NCBI GenBank assembly: GCA_013178185.1
Contig: JABLXC010000023.1
Location: 1-64,000 of the forward strand
DNA length: 64,000 bases
Source of the DNA: Anaerolineae bacterium
GTDB lineage: Bacteria; Chloroflexota; Anaerolineae; Anaerolineales; Anaerolineaceae
Direction: 5' to 3'
Part shown: positions 8,512 to 16,399 of the stretch, piece by piece
How positions within the stretch are numbered: position 1 is the stretch's first letter
How the letters are laid out: each line of letters opens with the position of its first letter
Notes under the pieces: generated by a model
Seen by the model: only the letters and a program-made list of their open reading frames with translations
Database searches by the model: none
What the model was told of the DNA's origin: nothing
Position numbers and translations under genes: made by a program

Positions 8512-9174
8512 TTATTGATTCGTAAACCAGAATTTGTAATTTGCTAAAGTATCATAATTCTTCGAGCCACGCGGTGCGTGAATATCTGTAATCGGAAGAA
8601 CAATCCGTTGATGATTGATCTCAACCAGAGCGGCAATGCCGTAGATCTCATCAGATCCATTCAGATCATGAACAATACATTTGCTGCTTCCTCTGGCAGA
8701 AAACCTCTCTCTCTTTTTTAACGTGGCAGAGAATGGTAAAGAGAGATGCTGTTTCAAGTACTTTTCCCATGCTTGAAGCACACTCCCTTCATTTGAGGGA
8801 AAGGCGTCGAAGATCGAACAAACTTTTTTCCCCGATTCTCCCAGGTGAGACCAGAGATATATTGACTGGGTGCGAGCCCTTTCCCAGTCGGCTTCATCTA
8901 TTGTGTCTCTGGGTGTAGCAGGCGTTAAATTCTCGGTACCTATCAAGATATCGACCCATGATAACCGATTATCAATGCAGTACCTGCGGAATTCATCTGG
9001 CATCGTTTTGATTGTCTGGGAATCCCAGCGCATATAGGCGACAAGGTTCCCATCTTCATCGTCGAAAAAGTCATAGATGCGCCCCTGCCATCCTCCAAGG
9101 TCAAAGCCAGATTTGAGGTCAATGACCCCTGGCTTGATCTGCACAACATCGTGCTTTGTAAGAGAATGTTCCAT
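8512..9174 (-). CDS. Calcium-binding-like hypothetical protein
   Basis: The protein has 220 residues and is soluble and acidic. The N-terminal part (GWQGRIYDFFDDEDGN and YMRWDSQTIKTMP, about 27-60) resembles the beta-barrel repeat of a small bacterial family annotated as calcium-binding, which reads as GWQGRI followed by WDS-TL-MP. The second half (about 140-220) has PFSAT, an IYGIA segment and a closing YKFWF. No enzyme motif is present. It is one of a run of closely spaced minus-strand genes, 7 bases after the EamA transporter gene. Confidence 0.55.
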   Translation of the reverse strand: MEHSLTKHDVVQIKPGVIDLKSGFDLGGWQGRIYDFFDDEDGNLVAYMRWDSQTIKTMPDEFRRYCIDNRLSWVDILIGTENLTPATPRDTIDEADWERARTQSIYLWSHLGESGKKVCSIFDAFPSNEGSVLQAWEKYLKQHLSLPFSATLKKRERFSARGSSKCIVHDLNGSDEIYGIAALVEINHQRIVLPITDIHAPRGSKNYDTLANYKFWFTNQ

Positions 9175-9181
9175 TCAGTAT

Positions 9182-10057
9182 TTACCCCGGTTTTGTTGTT
9201 ATAAACACAAGGCCTGTGATGATCCCGATTGTGCCGATCCATTGGGTTGAGGTAATTTTTTGCTTCGACATCAGTGCAATCAAAATGACGAACAGGGGAG
9301 AAATGTCACTCACAGCTTTCACAACAGGCGGATTTCCGATATCTAAAGCATATAAGAGCAACAGCCACTTACCAATTACAACCACACCCCGGCCGGCTGC
9401 CAGGCTGATATTTTTCAATGTAACCCACTTGAAAGCTGGTTTTAAAAGGACAAAGGAAAGGATAGAAATAACAAGTGCTCTCAGGAGATAATAAGAGTAC
9501 GGATTGGCAAAATTTTGACTGAACAAATGTTTGACAAGGTAAATATTCGCACCGAATAATAAAGCGGAGAGAAGCGGTAGCAACAATTTCCAAATGTTTT
9601 GTTCGGTAAGCTTATGATTATGATTATCCGGATTAGAGCGGTTGAGAATAAAGATCCCCACTGTAATGATTATCACACCGAGAACTGTAAGGGCATTGAG
9701 AGATCCGTTCTTTGGTTCGAAGATGGGCAAAAATGCTAGAGTGAAGAGGGGAGAGACAGAAAGCAGAGAGCTGGCAGTTACCGCGTCGGTAATTTCAAAG
9801 GCCCTGAAGTATAAATAATTGGCCAGGCCGTCAATGCAAGCAGCGACAGCGATCAGCCCCAGAGCCAGTGAGGTTGGTTGGACCGAGAAGAAAAGAGGAG
9901 CAAAGGGCAGCATTAAAAAGAATATCAACAAAAAATTAATGCTGATATAATCACGCGTGCTTGAAAATCCAACAACTTTTTTGGCTAAAACATTTGTCAA
10001 CGCCCCAAAAATCGCAGAACTAACACCCAATGAAAGTGAAATAAAGAAATAATCCAT
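9182..10057 (-). CDS. EamA/DMT-family transporter
   Basis: About 291 residues with ten hydrophobic helices in two EamA repeats, typical of drug/metabolite exporters. An open frame extends upstream to 10120, but those 21 extra residues are polar and unlike the family. The ATG at 10057 begins MDYFFISLSLG, a proper first helix, so that start is preferred. It is divergent from the decarboxylase gene across a spacer of about 100 bases. The substrate is unknown; an amino acid or polyamine would fit the neighbour, but this is only inference. Confidence 0.8.
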   Translation of the reverse strand: MDYFFISLSLGVSSAIFGALTNVLAKKVVGFSSTRDYISINFLLIFFLMLPFAPLFFSVQPTSLALGLIAVAACIDGLANYLYFRAFEITDAVTASSLLSVSPLFTLAFLPIFEPKNGSLNALTVLGVIIITVGIFILNRSNPDNHNHKLTEQNIWKLLLPLLSALLFGANIYLVKHLFSQNFANPYSYYLLRALVISILSFVLLKPAFKWVTLKNISLAAGRGVVVIGKWLLLLYALDIGNPPVVKAVSDISPLFVILIALMSKQKITSTQWIGTIGIITGLVFITTKPG

Positions 10058-10155
10058 AGTTCTTGATGAGTGCTTCGTGTGAAAGGTGTGATTGATTGTA
10101 TCATGTTCGGGCAGAGGCAATGCAGAATGCTTTTGAGTTACAAGAGTGATTCATC

Positions 10156-11289
10156 ATGAATTCTTTAGAAGATTACTTTAATAAATTTTCAAACTTTGCT
10201 AGCCAATTATCTGAAGAGGAAACCCCCTTTATCGCTATTTGCATTGAGAAATTACAAGAAAATTGTCGACGTTTTCGCAATGCCTATCCCCGGGCAAAAA
10301 TATTTTTTGCGGTAAAAGCAAATAACCATCCTGTTGTGATTCAAACCTTTCGGGATGAAAAGATTAATTTTGATGTGGCTTCGTGGGGAGAGATCCAAAT
10401 GCTGTTACACGAAGGGATTGAACCGACACGCATGGCCTTTAATGCCCCCACAAAAATTCCACGTGAGATCAAAGAAGCTTTTCTGGCTGGGGTTGATATC
10501 TTTGCCTTTGACTCGATCATGGAATTAGAGAAACTTGCTATGCTGGCGCCGGGCTGTAGACTCCTGGCGAGAGTTGTAGTTGACAACACTGGGAGTTTCT
10601 ATCCCTTAGACCAGAAATTTGGTATGGATGAGCGAGAAGCTTGCCAGGCGCTTTTGTATTCGAAGAAATTAGGCCTAAACCCCTATGGATTAACTTTTCA
10701 TGTAGGATCCCAAAATACCGATCCAGAAGCCTGGGTCAGAGCGATGGAAAAGGTTGCTGTTCTTCGAAGTGAAGTATATTCTCAAGGAATTGACCTGCAA
10801 GTGATCGATATTGGAGGTGGATACCCGGCCCGCTATGGCAAGAGCATCCCAGAACTGGAAGAAATTGCTGACCGGATTAATAACGCAGCCGGGGATCTGT
10901 TTCCAGATCATGTTGAACTTTGGTTAGAACCTGGACGTGGACTAGTTAGTGATGCAGGGATTTTGGTGGCTTCTATTATTAATCGTGCTCAACGTGGAGA
11001 AAATGAATGGCTATACCTGGATGTGGGGGTTTTTCATGGATTGATTGAAGCGTGGGAATCGATTGGGTTTGAATTCCCCATACGGACTGATAAAGATGGT
11101 GGTGCTCAAAAGAGATTTGTTTTAGCAGGACCAACATGCGACAGTGGGGATGTGATCAGCCGGAATGTGCAGTTGCCTGATAGTTTAACTCTGGGAGACA
11201 GGTTATATATTTTTTCGGCTGGCGCTTATACAAATGCAATGGCATTTTATAACGGGATTTCATTTCCACGTGTGATCCGAGTGGATTGA
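10156..11289 (+). CDS. Ornithine/lysine-type decarboxylase, fold type III PLP
   Basis: The protein has 377 residues. The PLP lysine lies in FFAVKANNHPVV (about 54-65), followed by DVASWGEI, the phosphate-binding GGGYPARY near 223-230, WLEPGRGLVSDAG near 256-268 and the catalytic GPTCDSGDVIS near 328-338. This CDSGD form matches eukaryotic-type (group IV) ornithine decarboxylase rather than diaminopimelate decarboxylase. The product would be putrescine (or cadaverine), feeding polyamine synthesis. No spermidine synthase gene is nearby. The gene starts 35 bases after the divergent transporter's open frame and about 100 bases from its preferred start. Confidence 0.82.
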   Translation: MNSLEDYFNKFSNFASQLSEEETPFIAICIEKLQENCRRFRNAYPRAKIFFAVKANNHPVVIQTFRDEKINFDVASWGEIQMLLHEGIEPTRMAFNAPTKIPREIKEAFLAGVDIFAFDSIMELEKLAMLAPGCRLLARVVVDNTGSFYPLDQKFGMDEREACQALLYSKKLGLNPYGLTFHVGSQNTDPEAWVRAMEKVAVLRSEVYSQGIDLQVIDIGGGYPARYGKSIPELEEIADRINNAAGDLFPDHVELWLEPGRGLVSDAGILVASIINRAQRGENEWLYLDVGVFHGLIEAWESIGFEFPIRTDKDGGAQKRFVLAGPTCDSGDVISRNVQLPDSLTLGDRLYIFSAGAYTNAMAFYNGISFPRVIRVD

Positions 11290-11386
11290 GTGTATCATAA
11301 GCTAAATAAGGCCAAGGGATATTGGCTTCGATTGGAAGATTTTTGCCTGCCTTGTAACCAGGAGCAGATTAAGGAAAAATTCTAAT

Positions 11387-12202
11387 ATGGATGAGCTCAA
11401 CAAAATGTTTGAAAATCTGGCCAGGTTGGAGATCGACCATGTCTATGCCGGTTATGGCAATAACTTGATCCTGGAAGATTTGACATTTCAAGTTCCTCAT
11501 GGAGGGCAAGTCGCGGTTGTGGGACCGAACGGGGCCGGTAAGTCCACATTGTTTAAGGTCTTAGTTGGATTGTTGCCATTAAAGAAAGGAAATATTTTCA
11601 TCCACGGTCTGCCATTGGGCGCCCATCAGGATTGTGTTGCATACGTTCCCCAGCGGGGAGATGTGGATTGGAAATTTCCGGTTACCGTTCGCGATGTCGT
11701 GATGATGGGACGTTATGGACGTTTGGGCTGGCTAACCCGCCCTGGAGAAAAAGATCATCAGATTGTAGCTGAGTGCATTCACCAGTTGGGTGTTTCCAAG
11801 CTAGCAAATCAACCGATTGGAGAATTATCCGGCGGGCAGCAGCAACGTGTATTTTTAGCGCGAGCGCTTGCTCAACAGCCTCACATCCTGCTCATGGATG
11901 AACCTTTTACCGGAGTGGACATAAGTACACAAGAAGTTGCCCTGAATTTGTTAGAAGAGCTGCACAAGCAGGGTGTTACTGTGCTGGTTTCGACGCACGA
12001 TCTTAATATGGCGGCAGAACGTTTTGAGCTTGTCCTTTTGTTAAATCGTAAAGTTATCGCTTTTGGTCCGCCGACTGAAGTACTAACGCCCGAAAGGATT
12101 AAAATCGCATTTGGCGGGAAGGTACTTTTCATTCATGGGGCTGCTGTTGTTGATGAGTGTTGTCCCCCTGAGGAGCAGGATAACTTTGGAGCGCGATCCT
12201 GA
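11387..12202 (+). CDS. Metal-ion ABC transporter ATP-binding protein (Mn/Zn/Fe type)
   Basis: The protein has 271 residues. Walker A GPNGAGKS is near 46-53, the Q-loop motif VPQRGDVDWKFPVTV near 87-101, the signature LSGGQQQR near 146-153 and Walker B ILLMDEP near 167-173, with the switch His in VSTHD. The VPQRGDVDWKFP and MGRYGRLGWL blocks are typical of MntB/ZnuC/SitB ATPases for divalent metals. The stop overlaps the start of the permease gene (TGATG), showing coupling. No solute-binding protein gene accompanies the pair here, which is unusual for this class. The metal cannot be fixed from sequence. Confidence 0.87.
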   Translation: MDELNKMFENLARLEIDHVYAGYGNNLILEDLTFQVPHGGQVAVVGPNGAGKSTLFKVLVGLLPLKKGNIFIHGLPLGAHQDCVAYVPQRGDVDWKFPVTVRDVVMMGRYGRLGWLTRPGEKDHQIVAECIHQLGVSKLANQPIGELSGGQQQRVFLARALAQQPHILLMDEPFTGVDISTQEVALNLLEELHKQGVTVLVSTHDLNMAAERFELVLLLNRKVIAFGPPTEVLTPERIKIAFGGKVLFIHGAAVVDECCPPEEQDNFGARS

Positions 12203-13059
12203 TGATTGACTTATTACTTTCACCCCTATCTTATGCATTTATGCAGCGCGGCATGGCGGCTGCGATCCTGGTTGGGATATTGTGTTCGGTGGTGGGCTGT
12301 TATGTCGTTTTGCGTTCCATGGCATTTTTGGGGGATGCTGTCGCACACGCGATTTTACCAGGGGTAGCCATTGCGTATTTGCTCGATGGCAATTTGACGG
12401 TTGGGGCATTGCTTGCCGCAATTCTGGTTGGCCTGGGAATTGGTTTTCTGACACGCCAGGGAAATGTAAAAGAAGATACGGCAATCGGAATCCTTTTCAC
12501 CGCAGCACTTGCATTGGGAGTTGCACTGATCAGCACGATCCGTACCTATGCTGTAGACCTATCTCATATTTTGTTTGGGAATATATTAGGCGTCAGCAGC
12601 GGCGATTTGTGGCTGACGATTGGTTTGTCGGTGATCGTCCTGGGATCTGTAATCCTTCTTTTTAAGCCTCTGCTGATCATATCTTTTGACCCAGTTCTCG
12701 CAGCTACCCTACGATTGCCAATCGGTTTGCTGAATAATCTCTTGATGATTTTGCTTGCATTTACCATCGTGATTGCTTTGCAAACGGTCGGTATTGGCCT
12801 TGTTGCTGCTATGCTTGTAACACCGCCAGCCACAGCGTATTTGCTCACCCGAAGAATGGCCCCAATGATGTTCTTTTCAGCATTGATTGGCATATTTTCA
12901 AGTGTTGTGGGGCTTTATTTGAGCTTCTACTATAATATTGCCTCAGGCGCTGCCATTGTGCTGACAGCGACCTTCCTTTTTGTTTTGGCTTTCTTATTTG
13001 CTCCGGGCAGGGGGGTGATCTCGCAGAAAGCTCACAAGAGTAGGGTTTTGAGGGGCTGA
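12202..13059 (+). CDS. Metal-ion ABC transporter permease
   Basis: The protein has 285 residues with about eight membrane helices, of the ZnuB/MntC/TroCD permease family. LRSMAFLGDAVAHAILPGVA (about 33-52) is the characteristic family segment, with conserved GD and HA, and QTVGIGLVAAMLVTPPATAYLLTRR near 194-218 is the second landmark. It forms the channel driven by the upstream ATPase, to which it is coupled by an overlapping stop/start. The stop at 13057-13059 is one base from the end of a pseudogene on the other strand. Confidence 0.86.
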   Translation: MIDLLLSPLSYAFMQRGMAAAILVGILCSVVGCYVVLRSMAFLGDAVAHAILPGVAIAYLLDGNLTVGALLAAILVGLGIGFLTRQGNVKEDTAIGILFTAALALGVALISTIRTYAVDLSHILFGNILGVSSGDLWLTIGLSVIVLGSVILLFKPLLIISFDPVLAATLRLPIGLLNNLLMILLAFTIVIALQTVGIGLVAAMLVTPPATAYLLTRRMAPMMFFSALIGIFSSVVGLYLSFYYNIASGAAIVLTATFLFVLAFLFAPGRGVISQKAHKSRVLRG

Positions 13060-13060
13060 G

Positions 13061-13675
13061 TTAAATGCTTTTGACTACCTCCTTTGCAATGTCCAGAGCC
13101 TTCTCTCCAGGCTCATATCCGCCTGTGTTTCTATGTGGCCGATCCGAAAGACTTTTTCAGCGAGAGCGCCGTAATTTCCTCCAACAACTAACCTGTGCTG
13201 GCGAGAGCGGTAGTCCAGGTCTTGCCAGGAAATTCTTTCAGGAACGTAGATTGCTGTAACGGTTGGGTATGGGATTGCAACCGGGGCGGGAAATATGCAA
13301 TAGCCTATTTCTAACAACCTATTCCTGCGGTAATCCGCGATCCTGGCATGACCCTGATAACAGGAATCGACGCCTTCATCGAAGATTAATTGAACAGCGG
13401 TAGACAATGCAGCTATGTCTTGCCGATGTGGCATATCATATTAGGAAAATAAAAGTCCTTTTGCGCTGTCAAGAAAAGTTTCAGGGCGTCATATCCGACA
13501 TAGTTCGCGGCATTGATGATCTCTTGTGCTTTTTCGCTCATAGCAACGAACGAAATGGCTGGCGGTGCAGAAAGACATTTTTGAGATCCATCCAGAAGCA
13601 AAACGATGCCCCATTCATCGGCGAGAACAGATATCTCTCCAATGCTGGAAATCGCATTTACATAATTTCTCTCCT
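13061..13675 (-). pseudogene. Class-V aminotransferase remnant, truncated and frameshifted
   Basis: Reading the minus strand gives the C-terminal half of a class-V PLP aminotransferase in three frames. The first fragment, upstream of about 13430, contains VNAISSIGEISVLADEWGI and the PLP-lysine segment DGSQKCLSAPPA. The second, 13434 to about 13100, begins MPHRQDIAALSTAVQ and ends VFRIGHIETQ. The third ends with GEKALDIAKEVVKSI and a stop at 13061. Each step needs a one- or two-base shift, and the N-terminal 150-200 residues are absent because the preceding gene ends at 13682. Serine-glyoxylate or alanine-glyoxylate aminotransferases are the closest known pattern. It is almost certainly inactive. 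Confidence 0.85.
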
Positions 13676-13681
13676 AATTCT

Positions 13682-14494
13682 TTATTTTTCCATCATCACA
13701 ATCATATTGCCTAGAACCCCCCAAGAATTTAAGAAGATTTCTTCGGGAATCTCATAAAATTTGCCGTTGTTCATATACCGGATGGAATCCTCATCATAGC
13801 CCGTTAGGATCACTACATGTTCATAAGCAGCGACGATGACCTTGTTTCCTTGTTTATCGGTGTATTCGTAGGGGACGCCTGCAACCATGTTGCCAATGAC
13901 CCAGGCAATCACCGGCTGGTCTTTTGAAAGTTGTTCTTTGATTAAGTCAAGGGTCGCGCCGCGTAATCCGACTGCGGGAATGCCATATTCGCGTAGCAAT
14001 TCAGCAACCGGCCCGGCATGGACGCCATAAGAGTATGGCGGCACCTGCCCCCATGGACCTTGCAATCCTCCAACAAAGCCAAAGTCTGGGTTGTCTGACT
14101 GTGGCAGTTTTACTTGAAATTCATATTCGTTGATTGGAACGCCAAAAAATAATGCCCAATCAACGGCGGCTGCAGCCTCACACCCCAGGGGAAAGTATTG
14201 CTTGTGGCCGGTTATGTTCCTGATATAATGCTCTGGTGGAAAAGGCGGGAGAGGTGTCGCTGTTATCGTTGGGGTTGGGGATATCGTTGGCGTTCCGGTA
14301 GGCAGTGCAATGGGAACCAAAGATGGTTTTGGAGTGATTGTAAGGGTCGCAACCTCCTGGGATTCTACAGTGTTCATTTCGACTGACTTCAACGATGAAT
14401 CTGGTTGTTGATTCTCAAGTTTACAACTGCTTATTAAGAGCATCCCAATGATAATTGTAGATGCCGTTTTCCAAAGTGATGAATCTGCCTTCAT
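13682..14494 (-). CDS. Lipoprotein with C39-like cysteine peptidase domain
   Basis: The protein has 270 residues. A signal peptide ends in the lipobox LISSC (Cys24). A Thr/Pro-rich spacer (about 45-85) leads to a papain-like C39 fold with PLGCEAAAA (candidate nucleophile Cys105) and YEHVVILTGYD (candidate His226). These are the two landmarks of peptidase C39-like family 2 proteins, which are usually secreted and act on unknown peptides or bind them. It follows a coiled-coil protein gene by 46 bases. The pseudogene begins immediately after its stop, so decay of the downstream gene may have brought the two together. Confidence 0.75.
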   Translation of the reverse strand: MKADSSLWKTASTIIIGMLLISSCKLENQQPDSSLKSVEMNTVESQEVATLTITPKPSLVPIALPTGTPTISPTPTITATPLPPFPPEHYIRNITGHKQYFPLGCEAAAAVDWALFFGVPINEYEFQVKLPQSDNPDFGFVGGLQGPWGQVPPYSYGVHAGPVAELLREYGIPAVGLRGATLDLIKEQLSKDQPVIAWVIGNMVAGVPYEYTDKQGNKVIVAAYEHVVILTGYDEDSIRYMNNGKFYEIPEEIFLNSWGVLGNMIVMMEK

Positions 14495-14540
14495 TTCTCA
14501 AATACCTGGAACCCAGACAAGTGCACCCGGGAACAATGAC

Positions 14541-14900
14541 TTATTCTGGGTTTTCCTTACCGGATTTCCAGCTTTCGAGCGCTTTTTCCAGTTCGCTGTT
14601 AATCTTGCGTAAAACAAGAATTGCTTCGGAACGAACTTCGTCTTGTAACTCATTATTCTTAATTTTGCGTTCAATATTTTCAAACTCATCTTTTATTTGT
14701 CTTCCGGCTTCGCTTTGTGAAAACTCCTGAATGGACTTTGAAATTGAGTCTCCAAGCCCACTCAGTCCTTCCATCAGTTCTGCTTCGATCTTTTTGCGCT
14801 CGGGGTTTTCCCATGCCAGGTTGATGATTCTGTGCAGGGTGTTACCCAGAAGACGAAACTCATCTTTGAGACTTTCTGAATCAGCAGATTGTTCTGACAT
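14541..14900 (-). CDS. Small helical coiled-coil protein, unknown
   Basis: The protein has 119 residues. It is highly charged, rich in Glu, Lys, Leu and Ser, has no membrane segment and is predicted to be almost wholly helical with heptad-like spacing (EFENIERKIKNNELQDEVRSE). No catalytic motif is visible. It is followed at 46 bases by the C39-like lipoprotein gene on the same strand, so the two may be cotranscribed. Function unknown. Confidence 0.6.
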   Translation of the reverse strand: MSEQSADSESLKDEFRLLGNTLHRIINLAWENPERKKIEAELMEGLSGLGDSISKSIQEFSQSEAGRQIKDEFENIERKIKNNELQDEVRSEAILVLRKINSELEKALESWKSGKENPE

Positions 14901-15015
14901 CTTTCCTCCAAAAATATAACGATTTATATCATGTTTTATTTTCTTGTTCCATACTTAGTAGCCCGTCAATGTGCAATGATAGCTGGGAGGTTAATCACAA
15001 GCGGGTAAAGCGCAT

Positions 15016-15309
15016 TTGGTGGGCGGCGGGCTGCTTTTCGTGGCGGCAGGTTCATCGCTGGCAAGGCATTCACGGCGACGACTCATCGGCTTTAGCCTTG
15101 GCCTCGCGGTCTTGTTGCTTGTCGGTAGTCAGATTCTTACGGAAGTCACGGGAATAGCTTCGGGTGAGCATGAAGCAGCGGGCTTCTGGTGGAACCTCGT
15201 TATCACTATTTTTGCTGCTTTTTGGCTGGCGATTATTGCGACCGGTGTGGAAGGGGCGTTGCTGCTGCGGGATCTGTTACTTAATCACCAGGTAACCACA
15301 GGCTATTAA
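15016..15309 (+). CDS. Small membrane protein, unknown (start uncertain)
   Basis: About 97 residues with three hydrophobic stretches and a GEHEAAGFWWN loop. The start is TTG at 15016 or GTG at 15019; an in-frame stop lies just upstream, at 14992-14994. The local GC is higher than in the neighbours. The last 29 bases overlap the end of a frameshifted transporter on the other strand. It may be a genuine small membrane protein or a worn fragment of a larger one. No family was recognised. Confidence 0.4.
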   Translation: MVGGGLLFVAAGSSLARHSRRRLIGFSLGLAVLLLVGSQILTEVTGIASGEHEAAGFWWNLVITIFAAFWLAIIATGVEGALLLRDLLLNHQVTTGY

Positions 15310-15714
15310 ATACCATGCCGATGATGCTCATTGCATCCAACGGGCAGGCTGTTATTCCAAACCAGCCAAAGGTATCCAACAAGACCCCGGTCAGAAGCTT
15401 TCCGACGATGATGAGCACCAACATGTTGGTTGCTCCTAAACGGGGCAGTGTTATGTTGATGGTTTGATATAAAATCAGACCGAAAATTCCAGCACCAAGC
15501 ATATACGACGGCAAGGTACTCCAATCTAGAACTCGCTCACCATCACAGAGAATCAACAGGATAAGGGAAAAGACGAGTCCGCTGAGAGATGAACGACCAG
15601 GCTGCTTGCCGCCCCGCCGAAGCGTTGTACGATGGCCCCCGCGATGGGTGATTGGACGCCTACCGCAATCCCGTCGATTAAGCCGGCTAAAATTACGAAT
15701 GCAAAATCAAACAT
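15281..15714 (-). pseudogene. YdcZ-type DMT transporter half, frameshifted
   Basis: The minus strand from ATG 15714 reads LAGLIDGIAVGVQSPIAGAI and stays in frame to about codon 44 (HLS), then runs into a stop. Moving to the frame one base over continues the same family pattern, SGLVFSLILLILCDG, then PRLGATNMLVLIIVGKLL and LLDTFGWFGI to a stop at 15281. The shift lies near 15583, outside any homopolymer run. Together the two parts make a YdcZ-family (DUF606) small transporter of about 143 residues. It is a pseudogene or contains a one-base assembly error; sequencing reads would tell. Confidence 0.75.
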
Positions 15715-15806
15715 TTGACAACTAATAGCTGGTATTTGTATTTCAAATTAACCCAAAAAATTGTGTAACCTGCTTCGGCCTTTACTGTTTTTTTGTTCTT
15801 CCTGCC

Positions 15807-16316
15807 TCACGGCGAGGGAAGATTGTGACGGCTGGCGATTTCGGCGGGTAGGGTAAGGTTCTGTATAAAAGCCTGTACCAGTTTTACTACCTCTTCGCCG
15901 TTGGTGTAGCTTGTTCCCGGGTCGTATACCAGAGAACACTTGTCGCCATTCGCGTAGAGCAGTGTATAAGCTTCAGAGCCGCCGCCATCCGGTGGATCTT
16001 GTGGCTCGATCCTTTGAATGGCCGAGCAGTCGATGGCTTCAAGTTGTTCAAAAAGGGTGGCTGTCTTTTGCCCCTCCACCGCAAAATCCCAGGTTCCGGC
16101 GTTAACGATTGAATCTGGCGTTTTGCCGTTGCGAGCCAGCGTAACCTCACCCGGCGTGATCGTGATTTGTTCGTGCCATTGCAGTTCTGGCAGGATGGTG
16201 CCTGAGTCTGAAGTGTAAGAAATTTGGGAAATCTTGTTCATGTTTTTCACCGTTTTGCAGGCCGTCAGGGAGATGCTCAATAATAGAATAAAAAGGACAA
16301 GCCTCTTTTGTTTCAC
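15807..16316 (-). CDS. Lipoprotein of unknown function
   Basis: The frame is open back to 16421, but the GTG at 16316 is the better start. It is preceded by AGGAGG at a spacing of 4 and begins directly with a signal peptide, KQKRLVLFILLLSISLTAC, whose lipobox is LTAC. The mature part of about 150 residues is beta-rich, contains two Cys (near CSAI and CSLVY) that may form a disulphide, and has a central Gly-rich GGGSEAYTLLY segment. It follows the SARP regulator gene by 83 bases. No enzyme motif is visible. Confidence 0.7.
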   Translation of the reverse strand: MKQKRLVLFILLLSISLTACKTVKNMNKISQISYTSDSGTILPELQWHEQITITPGEVTLARNGKTPDSIVNAGTWDFAVEGQKTATLFEQLEAIDCSAIQRIEPQDPPDGGGSEAYTLLYANGDKCSLVYDPGTSYTNGEEVVKLVQAFIQNLTLPAEIASRHNLPSP

Positions 16317-16399
16317 GCTGCCTCCTAAGGTTGGTTTGGGGATATTAACGCTGGCTTTGCTGATATAAAATTTTTCCTTTCCGTCTTTCAAGCTTTTAT

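Noticed and set aside
15550-15600. Programmed frameshifting in the YdcZ-type gene
   Set aside because: There is no slippery heptamer or following structure near 15583, so mutation or an assembly error is more likely.
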